Source: Papilionanthe hookeriana x Papilionanthe teres
Lineage: Eukaryota; Streptophyta; Magnoliopsida; Asparagales; Orchidaceae
NCBI GenBank assembly: GCA_022702705.1
Contig: CM040423.1
Span: 113,827,738 to 113,891,737 of the forward strand
Reading direction: 5' to 3'
DNA: 64,000 nt
The translations under genes and the position numbers were made by a program. Positions within the stretch are counted from its first letter, which is position 1, and every line of letters starts with the position of its first letter. The notes under the pieces were generated by a model. That model was given only the letters and a program-made list of their open reading frames with translations. It did not search any database and had not been told where the DNA came from. Shown here one piece after another: positions 43,045 through 55,030 of the stretch.

Positions 43045-43615
43045 ATAGGTCAACCTTTTGACCTAAAAAATCAACATTGGTCAAAGTGGTCAATCCTGAC
43101 CCATTAACCAATCCTGTTGACCCAATAGGTTAACCTTTTGACCTAAAAGTAAACTTTGGTCAAAATGGTCAATTCTGACCCATTGACCAACCCAGTTGAC
43201 CCAATAGGTTAACCTTTTGACCTAAAAAGTCAACTTTGGTCAAAATGATCAATCCTGACCCAATGACCAACCATGTTGACCCAATAGGTCAACATTTTGA
43301 CCTAAAAAGTCAACTTTGGTCAAAATGGTCAATCCTAAGACCTAATGACCAACCCTGTTGACCCAATAGGTATACCTTTTGACCTAAAAAGTTAACTTTG
43401 GTCAAAATGGTTAATCTTAACCCAAATACCAACCCTGTTGACCCAATAGATCAACCTCTTGTCCTAAAAGTTAAGATTGGTCAAAATTGTCAATCCTGAC
43501 CCATTGGCCAACCTTGTTGACCCAATATGTCAAGCCTTAGACCTAAAAAGTCAATTTTGGTCAAAATGACCAATTTTTGACCAAATAACCAATCATTGAC
43601 CCAATGACCTGTTTA
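43045..43615. repeat. 80-bp tandem array dense in TTGACC/GGTCAA
   Basis: Seven units, with the anchor 'gacctaaaa' at 43060, 43140, 43219, 43299, 43381, 43461 (as gtcctaaaa) and 43540, so the period is 79-82 bp. Each unit has several copies of GGTCAA, GTCAA or TTGACC on both strands. TTGAC(C/T) is the W-box core bound by plant WRKY factors. The array lies 1.2-1.8 kb upstream of F's TATA box, within its presumed U3. Confidence 0.9.
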
Positions 43616-44864
43616 AGACCCCAAAATTTATGAAATAAATAATTTTAAAATTATTTGATTAATTAAATTAAATTGACTAATATTTTAATTTTCAATATTT
43701 TAATTAATTAAATGACATGATTAATTAAAATGAAGATTAAATTAAATGTCATAAAATGACAAAATGCTCCAAATTGAAATAAAAATAACAAAAATTAATC
43801 AAATAATTAATTTCAAAATTATTTTGATTAATTAATTGGCTAATGATTTAATTTTTAAAATTTTAATTAATGACATAATTAAATAAAATGAAAAATTAAA
43901 TTAAAAGCCATAAAATAATATAATGAACAAATTAATTAAAAATAATAGAATTAATCAAGTAATTAATTCCAAATTTATTTTTGATTAATTAATTGACAAA
44001 TAATTTAATTTTCATATTTTAATTAATGACATAATTAATTAAGATGAAAATTAAATTGAAAAAAAGTCATGAAATGAGACAAAATTCAATTTTAATGACA
44101 TGAAAATTAATCAAATAATTAATTTGGAATTATTTCCAATTAACAATTGATTAATAAAATATTTTCCAACATTTAACTAATGACATAATTAATTAAAATG
44201 GAAATTAAATTAAGAAGGGTATTAAATGGAATTTTAAACCTTTGACATTATAGTTTTCTAAAAATTCCAAATCTTTTTTATGACATCATACATGACCTCA
44301 TATGGGTTAGATACAACCCATATAACCCATTAAAAATGAAATAACCCATGGATGACCCATCATGAACCATGCTTAACCATGGTAAAATTCCTTCATCATT
44401 ATGGAAAAATGATGTGTCACCTCCTCATGCAACCCTAAGAGAACCTTTGGTGACTCATCCAACACCTCCCATCTTCACCAATAGATAAAGGGAAGAGCTT
44501 AGATCACCATTACTTCATGTGATGATCTCATAAATCAAAAATGAGAAAATTAAAGAACATAAAGGGATATGTGTCATCTCCCCATGAACTCTTAAATGAG
44601 GTGTTGGATGGTGAAGATCTTAGCCCATTGAGTCACCATTAACCTCTCCCTTAGCCAATGGAATGGGAACAAAGAGATCAAATAACTTGGAATCCATAAT
44701 TTTCATGAAATGTGAACTTGCTTAAGTGGCATAATTCTCATGGGATATGGAGAGGTGATGGTTGGATTACATGGGCGAGGCTGTTACTAGACTCTACTCC
44801 ACAGTTTTAACCATCCCATGGAGAATCCTAAGCTAACTTGGGTTGAATCATAGCCATCCATGGC

Positions 44865-44872
44865 TATAAAAG
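44865..44872 (+). promoter_or_regulatory. TATA box of segment F
   Basis: TATAAAAG in the context 'catggctataaaaggacccc', a textbook plant TATA box. Start of transcription would be near 44895. It supports plus orientation for F. Confidence 0.7.
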
Positions 44873-46539
44873 GACCCCTTACCCGAAATTACAAGGAGGA
44901 GAGAAAAAAATCCATAGAAACCTATAAGCTGCCCAAATCCCTTAGTTCCCAACATAAAAAGTCTTGCTAAGGACCTCAGCAACCTATTCCAACCAAGATC
45001 AAGCCATAAAATCAGACCAATCAAGCCATTTTGGTCAACACCCAAGTTCAGCCCAAACTTAGCCACTTTGCCAAAAATTGCTCACTAAGGCTAGTTGCAA
45101 ATCCAAATTGAAGTGATAAAGATATTCTTTGGGTGTTTTAGAAGCTGACCATAAAGTCTGATCAAGCTCAACATTTTTGTGGCCAAGGAATGAATTTATT
45201 TTATCCAAAATAATTCATATAATCAAAAAATTATGGGTTAAACTAGCCCAGAAAATTATCATCACCTAATAGATATAATCTATATGTCCAGATGATTCTA
45301 TAGGTTCAAAAATCACTCAATTTTATTGAAAAATGAGTGAGATATTGAGCTTTGAAGTTGGACGGTTCGAATTTTATTTCGAATTTCTGGGAATTAACCT
45401 CCGCTGTTCATTCCCGTGTTTTGGAATGGACAGCGCTGATCTAGAGTTCGCGTGTTCGGTGTTCGGATTGGCACGGTGGATCCTCCCACTTTCGACGCGT
45501 ACGAGGACACGCTGCAGCTCCTCGATTTTTCAGGCTAAGGTTAATCCAAATTAACCTTAAAAACTTCGAATATTCACATCTTTTTGTATAGAGCTCCTAA
45601 ACATAAAATAAAAATACCTCTGGAAAGCCCTTGAAGAGAAGAAAATTATGCAATGAAAATTATAATTTTATTCTCAGTATTTGAATTTTAAATAAATAAA
45701 TACTCTCTGGAGTATTTTAATTATTAAAAATTATTTACAAATCAGAAAAATGTGAAAATTTTAGGGATGAAACTTTAAGTCCTTAGACACAACTCTTATT
45801 TTTTCTAAGGCTAGGATAGCTCTCGAGGATGTGATTTTCTAATTTTCATGATATTTTATAATTATTTCCAAAAATAATTATAAAATTTGAAAAGTTGGAA
45901 AATAAAAATTCAAAATAGCTAGGAATTTTAGTACGACAAACAACAATCCTAAAACAACAATTCTCAAGCTATTAAATCAATTTAAAAAGACATTTTAAAT
46001 AAAGGTTAAGATTTATTAATTATAAATTAATATTTCAAAACATTTTCTTCACTCTGTTGACCTCATTTTTGATGAGGTCTTCTCTTCTTCTCTTTAGTAC
46101 TTAGGATCTAGCCTTAGGCTTTTCCTTTGACTGTCTTAGAGGACTAGAATTGGGACCCACCCTTTAGAAACTCAACCACTTTTTAACTCCCTGCAAACTC
46201 TACAAACTTGATTGTAGAACCCTAATCACCTAGAGGGTTGAAATCAAATGTGGAAGTTTAAGGATGAGTTCCTATAGGACTCTTTGGCCTTAGGACTGCC
46301 CTGGGTGGCCTGGTCTGGTGAAGGGGCTGACTTACACACACACTACACTTATACACTACACTTTCACACACCCATACCTAACTCGACCTCCCGACTCATG
46401 TAGGTGATTCACATGGATGGTCCTTAACCCCCGAGCCCTCAGGCAAGAGGGTTAGGAACAACATAGTGAATGCCTCAAATGGGTCCCTTCATGGCTCATG
46501 TGGTCTTGATATGGCTTCATGGCTCAACCAAAATGATTT

Positions 46540-48160
46540 CACCCCACTTACATTCACCCAATCTTCAATTTTCCAAATTTTCAATTTTTTGACCCCCGGG
46601 ACCCTCCACCCGCCTAGCCTACCCAAAACCCTTGAAATTACCAAAATTTTTTCAAAATTTCCTAAATCACCCAAAATTCATCAAAATTGATCTTAAATGT
46701 TTCCACATTACTCAAATTGATCATCCATACCCAAAAATACCAAAAATTCCAAAAATACCTCCCAATACCCTCCAAATACCCAAAATACCCCTCTTGGCCA
46801 AAAAATCCAAAAATTCAGAAAATTCCCAGAAAATTCCAGAAAATCCCAATTATTACCAATTTCATTTTTTCCAACTACACCATGGGCCAATTTTGTCAAT
46901 TTACTCCACTTTTTTCAAAACCCCCAATTTGACCCATTTTAACCCAAAGTGAACCCAATGTTAAACCAAACCCACCCAATTGACCCAAATTCTGGTCCAA
47001 TTCAATTCTAAACTTCAATTCAACATTCCCAACACCAATCTAGGCCAAATCCAAGTCCAATTTGATTAACATTTGGATCCAATTTCACTTTTGGCCTTAA
47101 AGCCCAATTTCGACCCATGACCCAAACCTAACCCAAACTCACCCAATTCAACTCCAATTAATCCCAAATCTTTTCTAAATCTTCCTTAACATTCCAACAA
47201 ACAAAACACTAACATGATTTGCCCAAAATTTAGACCCAAATCCCACTCAAATTCATCCCAAAGCTAAAAGGCCCATTTTTGACCTAAACCCAAACCTAAC
47301 CCAAATGAGCCCAAACCCCAAAATCAAAGCCCAACCAAAGTCAAAACCTCTTTGAAACACTCCCATAAACATTTCTCAACATTGATTTTACATCAATTTC
47401 AACCCTAGCCCAACATTGGCCCAACTTGGCCCACTTTGACCCATATAGGCCCACTTACCGAATAAACCCAAATTCAAACTAATTCAACTCCAAATCACAC
47501 CAAATTGACTCCAAGCCCTTCATAGAACATCCCTAAACCAATTATGACATTTATTTGACAAAGTCCTTCATAAAATCTTCACCCAAATGCCCATCCTAAA
47601 ATCAAAAAGCCCATTCCCATTAAACTTTCCTAAAAGCCCACTTCACCACATTCAAAAGCCCGAATCTATCCAAAGCCCACATGGCACTTTCCCTCATCAT
47701 CCATTTAATCAAAATCACCCCTAAGTTTCAAAATTATCAATTAAACCATTCCAAATCAAGCTTCATGCAAATTTTCACCAAAATATCCAAAATTCTTAAA
47801 ACCCATTTTTATGAAATTGACCCAACCTTTTCCCAAGCCAAATGGAGCCATGAAGCCATGCACAAGCCATATGCAAGCCATGGCGACCACTTTACACATC
47901 ACCATGTCATTTTTGGCAAAAGGGGGAGTCCTTTAATGATTCCCTTAAGGGTGATTTAGCCACTTTCATGACTCCACTAAACCATGCTTAAGCTTAATTG
48001 TACTTGGATGGTGACCCTTCCCCACTAATTAAGCTGACCTAAACCACTTTATCTTCATCCCAAGCTAGCCATGGGAAGGTGCACCCAACCCATTTGCATG
48101 GGTTGACCAAAATAAGCTAAAATGACCCCTTCCCCTTTCTACTTTGATTCAACCACTTTA
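46540..48160 (+). other. Strand-skewed CCCAA-rich tract in E's LTR
   Basis: Over about 1.6 kb the plus strand is rich in C and A with few G, with repeated words such as 'acccaa', 'cccaaat' and 'gcccaa'. The minus strand has frequent GGG runs ('ttgggtt'), and the matching part of D (18985-19720) shows the same in mirror form. Clustered GGG runs could allow G-quadruplexes on the template strand. No gene. Confidence 0.7.
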
Positions 48161-48414
48161 CACATGTCAAACCTCAATTGAATGCACCAAACCCCGGCCC
48201 GACCCACCCGAACGGGATGGTGACCAATGCTCGGCCGGCCGGCCACCGGGCCGCCGGAAAACACCATGGCCGAGAGCTCACATGTGAGCCCAACTTGAAA
48301 TTCTCACCCGCCGAGCTGCCCCATCCCCAGTGGCCATTGGAGCTGTTCTTCTCTTGCCAAGAGCGAGCTCGATCCCAAGCCCTAACTCTCCACAGGAGGC
48401 CCTCCACCCTCTCC

Positions 48415-48422
48415 TATTTAAA
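48415..48422 (+). promoter_or_regulatory. Probable TATA box of E's LTR
   Basis: TATTTAAA in 'cctctcctatttaaacacc', in a GC-rich block with many pyrimidine runs downstream (ccacccctctcgg), a common plant core-promoter context. It supports plus orientation. The equivalent region of D's LTR is deleted. Confidence 0.6.
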
Positions 48423-51014
48423 CACCACCCCTCTCGGCCATGAGAGGTGCTGAAAAAAACCTTAAGGAAACTCCGCCAAAATTGTTCCGTACTCTTCCCC
48501 ATACACGAGCACTTGATCCCCAGTGAGATCCCCCTGCCATTTCTTCTCTCGCGAGCTCGATTTCGAGTTGAAATTCCACCCAAAACCAGGAAACTTCTCC
48601 ACGATGAGCCAATCCCCAAATTGATTGGTTCTACACCTTCACCGGACCAAGGGAAGGTGTCCACCAGACAAAAGCCCCATCTCCAGGCCACCCGGTTGCT
48701 CCGGCCTCCAAGCTTTGTGATCGGGCTTGGTCGAAATCACATCTGAGACCATTCACCGGACCGAGAGACTTCATCCGGAGCTTCGCCGGGATCCAATCGA
48801 AGGTGCAATAACTCTCGGATTGAAGCCACACTTCTCCGAGCAAAGGTATGAACTAATTCTTCATCCCGAGCTTCCGGAGATTCTCCATTTCGAATGCTTT
48901 AATTTCAATGCATGATAACCATATAGATGTGTTCGTCTCTTCAAGACGAATCCATGGAGCATAAGAACATGAAAATCCATCGAGTATCGAGTGAGATCTT
49001 AGGGATTTAGTGTGGATGGCTCTCGGGTGAGGACGCTCGGGGACAATGAACGGATGCCGTCCATTCAATACACGCGCGGGCGGACGGCTCAGATGGCGTC
49101 GGACCAGGAGACGGAGTGATACAGCGGGCCCCGGAAGCGCTGACTCAGATGGCGGCGTCGAATGGGAGCGCGCCACGCGGCGTTTCGGAGCTGCCGAGGT
49201 TGACGCGGTGCCGCGTGGATAAATAGAAAATTAGGGTATTTTTTGATTTATTTAATTCCCTAAACTTCAAAAATTCATAACTTTTTGTAGTAAAATCAGA
49301 AAAATAAAATAAAAATACCCTCTTGCTCAGTGAACAGAGGAGAATAATGTGGAGAAGAAATCATTTAATTTCATCAAGTATTATATTTTTTATAATTTAT
49401 TTACTCTCTGCATACTTTTAATTCTCCATGTATGTATACAATTCACCATGGCATGAGACCATAGGGCTTTTGAAGCCTCTGAATTTGGGAACATTCCCTG
49501 AATTTTCCAAAGTCAGAGGCCATCCCTATGAAGAGTTATTGATTTTTCAAGTTCATGTTGTTGTTTTGAGTATTTTAATTCCAATAAATAGCATGTTGTA
49601 AAATAAATTCTAGGAAAATTTGATGATGTTCCTTATGACCAGAGAACCCTAGGAAAAATAGGTTTTGAGTTAGTTCATTTAAAACAACCCTAATTGGCTT
49701 AAACACCCAAAATAGGTCTCTAATTAATTAGAGTTAACCATGCATCAAATTGACTTAAAATCAATTCTCCACTGACCTTTAGGGTCAGAGGAACTCACCA
49801 TAAAAATTTGAGGTCAATTGGACTTGGTTAGTCCCACTAATTGGGTTGATTAAGCCACTTAGTCATTTTAAACTTTAAAAATTCATAACTTTCAAAATAC
49901 TTTTCAAAAATTCACCAAATTGGTTTTGAAGCTTCTCTGATATCAGGGAAATTTAAGAAAATTAAAATTTCAATTTTCTAAAAAAATTGATTTTTAATAA
50001 TATTTTAATATTTTTAATAATTAAAAAATAATAAAAATCACAAAAATAATAAAATTCACCAAAATGTCACATTTTGAATTTTAATCATTTAGGAACAAAC
50101 CCCACATTTTTCTTAGGTCTATCTAGTGAAATATTAAATTTTAAAGCCCTAGGGTAATTTTAAAATTAAAAAAATGTATTTTCTAGCATTTTCACTAAAA
50201 TAATTATAATAAATCATAGAAAAATCAGAAAATTGCAAAATTTGATTCTCTGATTTCCTTGATATCAGAGAGATTTTTGAAAAATATAAAATTCATTTTT
50301 CAACATTTATTTTATTTTTAAATTAATTAACACTCCAAAACTTAAAATAATAATAATAAAAATAATATAATTCAAAAAATCACCAAAATTGGTCCAAGTG
50401 GTCCTCTAGTCATTAGGAATGTCCTCTAATTTTCTTAAGGACAGAAACTTTCCCTTGGTCATGTTATTAAATTTTCCTTGGAAATCTCTATTTTCCACCA
50501 AAAATAATTATATAAATAAATTAAATACAGAAAAATCACATTTTCTCCTCTCATGTCTTTATTGACATATGAGTGAAGTCACATAAAAATTTCAAGTTCA
50601 TTTGAGTTCAATTTAGTGAGTTATGAAATTATTAAGCTTAAAGGGTAAAATGGTAATTAAATTTTAATCCTTAATTAAAACTTTAGGTTTAATAAAAAAT
50701 TAACAAGTAAAATAATTGATCCTCTTTTGATTTGGATGATTGAAATTTAAATAATTAAAGGGTAGAAACCCATTAAGCAATTTAAAATGATTAAACTTTA
50801 ATTAAATAATTGATTAAATTTGGAAGAATAATAAAATTAGAATTATTAAAATAGGGATATTATTAGGAAGAGATTTGTTCTTTAATTTAAAAATCCCTAA
50901 ATTAATCATTTCATTAATATTTAATTCTTAATTAAAATGATAACTCAAATTCAAAACATTAAAAGACTTAATCATTAAACTAAAATTAAATTATTAAACT
51001 CTTTTAAAAAAATT

Positions 51015-51412
51015 TCAATTAAAATTAAAATAAAATTAAATTAAAAATTAAATTAAATTAAGTAAATTAAATTAAATTAAATTAAATTAAGTTTAATTAA
51101 ATTAAATCAAATTAAATTAAATTAAATTAAATCAAATTAAATTAAATTAAATGAAATAAATTAAATTAAATTAAACTAAATTAAATCAAATCAAATGAAT
51201 TAAAAGTAAATTAAATTAAATTAAATTAAATTAAATTAAATTAAATTAAATTAAATTAAATTAAATTAAATTAAATCAAATTAAATTAAAAATTAAATCA
51301 AATCAAATCAAATTAATTTAACATCAAATCAAACTAGATTGAATTAAATTAAATTAAAATTAAAACTCAATTAAATTAAAATAAATTAAATTAAATTAAA
51401 TTAAATTAAATA
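51015..51412. repeat. (TTAAA)n / (AATTA)n microsatellite
   Basis: About 400 bp of nearly uninterrupted 'attaa' pentamers with single-base variants (atcaa, gtaaa). The inverted LTR fragment shows the reverse complement at 63935-64000, running off the window. Confidence 0.95.
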
Positions 51413-53108
51413 ACAACACCTAAAACAGAAAGAAATTAAATATAAAGCAACTTGAACACTATTCCAAATTTAAACCCTTTAACTTAAATCAAATCATTTG
51501 AATACCAATTTACCCTCGAAAGTTTTAGTTATCATAACTCCTAAACAGGACATTAAATGAAATGTTACTTCACTTATAGGATATTCAAATGTCCTAGTTC
51601 ACTGAGCAAGATAACAACAAAATTTGAATTCTCAGACGATTAATTCATTTGTATAATTAAACCTATTTGGACTTAAAACAATCTTAGAAATATTGAAAAG
51701 ATGTTTAAGATTCTTCTTAAGCACTTCCTCAATACGATAGGACATTTGTAAGAACAATTGAATTTAATTATTCTTTGATGAAGAAAATCGTCTTCAAACA
51801 AAAACACTAAGAACCTAGACGTCATAGGAAATGACTAGCTATAGGATTAGGAACTTGGTAGAAAACCATAACCCTTACCTTAGCTTTACCTAGGAACTTG
51901 CTTAAATATTCTAATTGTGTTTTAAGTGCAGCTTGGGATGATGGGAAGACCCTTCGAGTACGCTTTTATTTTATTGCAATTTACTTTCTTGCAATTTACC
52001 TTATTGCAATTTATTTAATCGCATTGCACTTACTTTTCTTGCATGATAAACAACTCGTTGCATGAAAACTCACACCTTTAGGATAGCACCTAAAGCCGAA
52101 ACCAAACTAAGTTAAAAGTCATTGCAAGATAAAATTCACCGCCACAACATTTCAAAATATAAAACAACTCAAAATTTAATCACAAACGAGAACACAAAAC
52201 TACAATTACAACTAAATTAAAACGTCCTGTTGGATGATCGGGAATACCTCGGATGATGTAACCTACGTGTTGCTAACGGGATTTCCCACGGTCTAAATGA
52301 AAGTGTGGAACTCATTCGGTTGAGTTTAGCAAATTCATCTGGACTAAGTGAATTCGATAAAAATAATGATGCCGGAAGGATGGAACCGTGGGATCTTAAC
52401 CGGTGTCGTTATAATCAACTTTAAGATTTGTTTTAATTAAAACGTAAAAAACACTTGGAAATTAAGATCTTCTCTAAACCAAAACACTTTTCTCACCCCC
52501 TGATTTATGACTTCTAAAACTAAACCTCTGCAACAACAAGGAGCTCGGAGCATGGTGGGCAGCACGGCCATCGTCATCGACAAAACACGAGTCTACTTCG
52601 ACAAAACTTTCCTAGAATTAAATAATCAAGCCATAGGATTTCGAGGTAGTTTGCACTAGTGCAACATAAATCCTCAACCTCTTCGTTAGGCACTTGCATT
52701 GCAAATTAAGCCCTAACCGGTCTTAGGATTCCGAGGTAGTCGTTTGGGTACGACATAAACCCTCACATCTTCAAGGCTATTTGTATGATTCTGTCATATA
52801 AATATAAGTCCTAATTAACTAAAATTGGCAAAATCAAAACATTTAAATAAATACTAGGACTTTCCTAAATCCAAGCCAAACAATAGGATAGTTGGGAAAT
52901 TACCGAAGTTCACTTCGAATCTGTGATTTCTCCTACTTTTTTTCTTTTGGATTCCCAAAACAAAATGTTCCAAACTTGATCCATTCCCTATTGAAATTCC
53001 AAAATTCAATACCTTGAAAACTTAAACTTTGAAATCCTTGAGAGCGAGAATTATTGATTATTATCGAAAGTTTTCTTAGGTGATTCCCGTCACTTAAGAT
53101 GTAATTAA

Positions 53109-53130
53109 CTATAAGGGCTTGCCCTTATAG
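53109..53130. repeat. Perfect 10-bp palindromic stem in E's LTR
   Basis: CTATAAGGGC, then TT, then GCCCTTATAG. The same stem survives with two mismatches in D's LTR at 10221-10242. It lies about 390 bp before the LTR end. A stem in R/U5 RNA could affect 3' end formation or translation; that is inference. Confidence 0.75.
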
Positions 53131-53523
53131 AGAATTTTAAAGAACCCGAGTAATATAAACCTCGTTTAATGTTTTCATATTAAGCGAGGGAATTTTGTCG
53201 GCTTATAAAATTGGTTCGCGGACCAAACGGATGTCACAAATCTTCTAGTTTATTTAATTGAGCCCCACCGTCAAGCAGTGTGTCTATCCTTAGGGATAGA
53301 TACACGGTTTGTGGTGCGGTGCTCGTTTATATAAACTATTTGGGATGCGAGATCGGTTTGATTTCATATCTTAAAATCTTCAAATTTAAAAATTATTTTT
53401 AAAATCAAATACTACTTTTCAAATTATTTTTTTAAATTAAATTAAAAATTCGCCGACAATTTCTGTAGGCGACCCCTTTTCAAAATACAATACTCCCAAC
53501 CTAAAAATATGCCGACAGATTTC

Positions 53524-53541
53524 TGGCGACTCCGCTGGGGA
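53524..53541 (+). other. Primer-binding site, tRNA-Arg type
   Basis: TGGCGACTCCGCTGGGGA matches the complement of a plant tRNA-Arg 3' end (TGGCGACTCCACTGGGG) except one base. It is six bases after the LTR end. tRNA-Arg priming is typical of Ogre-type elements. Confidence 0.85.
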
Positions 53542-54046
53542 AAATTCCTCTCTCCATTTTAATCAAATATTTCTGCTTTCAAAAATCGGTAGTATATCCA
53601 TGTCCTTAATGGGTCAAAATACCCTTCTTTCCGTTGGAATACTATGTTCATTTCTACCTTGGACAAGTATAGCCAACATTCTCGGATTTAGGAGCCACTG
53701 TTTAGACACCCCTAAACAGAGAGGTTCCGAGATCCTTTTACCTCATTTTTGAGGTGGGGTGGACCCCCAATAGGTATTAGTTTAGGAGTGATCCTTCGAG
53801 TCGAGAAGTCTTGCTTAAGACTTTCTTTTCCTTTCCAACTCTGAATCGGATTCCTTACCTTCTTTACACCTTTGAACATTCCGTTCTAAATAAACAAACC
53901 CTCTAATAAGTGACTCTTTTAACAAATGATTCCTTCTTATAAATACATGAGCAAGAATGTGTTCGGACTTTTTTCAATTCCTTTCTTTTCGTCCTAAAGA
54001 AAAGAAGCATAACTTGGGACTGATAACCAGCATCTACCCTGCAGAA
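53542..54046 (+). other. Leader of element E
   Basis: Noncoding. It has hairpin-prone words: TTTAGACACCCCTAAA at 53702-53717 and CCTCATTTTTGAGG at about 53741-53754, followed by 'gtggacccccaataggt'. The last resembles plus-strand sequence next to D's LTR edge at 20241-20274. It could hold packaging or translation signals. Confidence 0.6.
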
Positions 54047-54908
54047 ATGGAAGCCCCGAAGCTGATTTTCTCCTTCACCAATGGATCGGACTTCGCCGTC
54101 TATAAGGATGAGCTCGCCCGACAATGGGATCATCCGATTCGGACAAGGATTTGAAAACACGAATGTCAAGGTCACCGACGTCTCCCTCTTTGCACCGACG
54201 AACAAGATATCCGAAGCCGAGGAGCCACTGCCGAGTTCGACCTTAGGTCGACCCAAGAGTTTCCTCCCCGCAAAGGATCCCGATTAGGAGGAGTTACGCC
54301 GTCCGCGGGAGGAGCTGTTCTTACTACCCCCACCGGCCTAGTTGTTTCGCACCTACCCCGACTCTCGCCAAATCAAAGGGAAAGAAATCCGGAACTATGG
54401 TAAACCCGTTACCGTGGAGGGTACGGATCTTCTCGTAAGACCTTCCGTTTTCGAAATCGGGTCCGGTTCAAAGATTCCGTCACCGACAAGGACCCAAAGA
54501 AGAAACGAAGTAGAAGGATCGCCGAGAAGCCGGAGCTGCCGAAATTGCCTTCCTAGAGGAAATTCCGTAGCCGCCCGAATATACTACCGCTACCGGAATA
54601 TACACCGTTGCTCGACTACATACCACTCTTAGGAGGAAGCGGGTTCCATCCCCTCTCCGCCGCGAGAGGATGAGGAGAATGTTCGCAAGATTGCTGCCAC
54701 ATTACCTCAGCCCGCATATTACAACGATATCCGCAGGAAAAGAACTAGGACTACGCCGTTCGCTCGACTACAAACTTTGGTAGAAAAGTTAGCAAAGAAG
54801 GAAAACTGCCCCGTATCGGAGATTCTACGAAGGATAGGGCGGGTGCCAGTCAAATCCCGTCTTGGGCCCCGAGTAGAGCCCGCGGTCATGACGAGAAAAG
54901 CCAAGTAA
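54047..54908 (+). pseudogene. Element E ORF1 upstream of gag, unknown function
   Basis: The ATG at 54047 opens 'MEAPKLIFSFTNGSDFAVYK'. A frameshift near 54130 leads to 'FGQGFENTNVKVTDVSLFAP' (to about 54287) and 'YGKPVTVEGTDLLVRPSVFE' (54342-54480). Further shifts lead to a basic C-terminal part 'PFARLQTLVEKLAKKENC' ending 'VMTRKAK' with TAA at 54906. About 285 codons if continuous. I recognise no domain. Ogre-type elements carry an ORF1 of unknown function in this position, which fits. Confidence 0.6.
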
Positions 54909-55030
54909 AAGAATGAAGGCTAGCCCGCCCGTCGTAGTCTCGGGATTACAGATTAGGGAGGATACCACCTTCCGAGCATTTGGCCGACGGACCATCCGGT
55001 CCTAGACCTTCTGTCTGCTAGAAGGATAGT

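Larger units (their letters stand above)
42766..46054 (+). mobile_element. Segment F: LTR-like sequence, partial
   Basis: It lies between D's truncated gag and E's 5' LTR. No ORF. It holds an 80-bp tandem array (43045-43615), AT-rich DNA, a TATA box at 44865, a GC-richer block at 45330-45530, and a tail at 45550-46054. From about 45330 the order of landmarks resembles E's LTR after its TATA box ('gagtgagat', a GC-rich block, then 'aaaataaaataaaaatacc'), so F is probably the U3-R-part of an LTR from a related Tat family, plus orientation. Near 42742-42830 a 16-bp word, tgatatttgacatttc, occurs twice. Boundaries are approximate. Confidence 0.55.
46055..53517 (+). repeat. 5' LTR of element E, 7.46 kb
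   Basis: It starts TGTTGACCTCATTTTT and ends GCCGACA just before the primer site. Regions in order: U3 start shared with D (46055-47350), a C-rich G-poor tract, a GC-rich promoter block with a TATA box at 48415, a second GC-rich block (49020-49225), a long AT-rich stretch, a (TTAAA)n-type microsatellite (51015-51412), and a conserved terminal 2 kb. The inverse orientation is seen in D's 3' LTR and at 62361-64000. Short ORFs here have no support as genes. Confidence 0.82.

Noticed and set aside
46466..46952. Pro/Ile/Lys-rich plus-strand ORFs
   Set aside because: They come from the CCCAA/AAATTCC-rich skewed tract of the LTR, with low-complexity translation and no counterpart protein.
48178..49176. 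Long GC-rich ORFs on both strands inside E's LTR
   Set aside because: They overlap in several frames, show no domain and fall in the promoter/R part of an LTR. GC-rich DNA has few stops, so open frames are expected.
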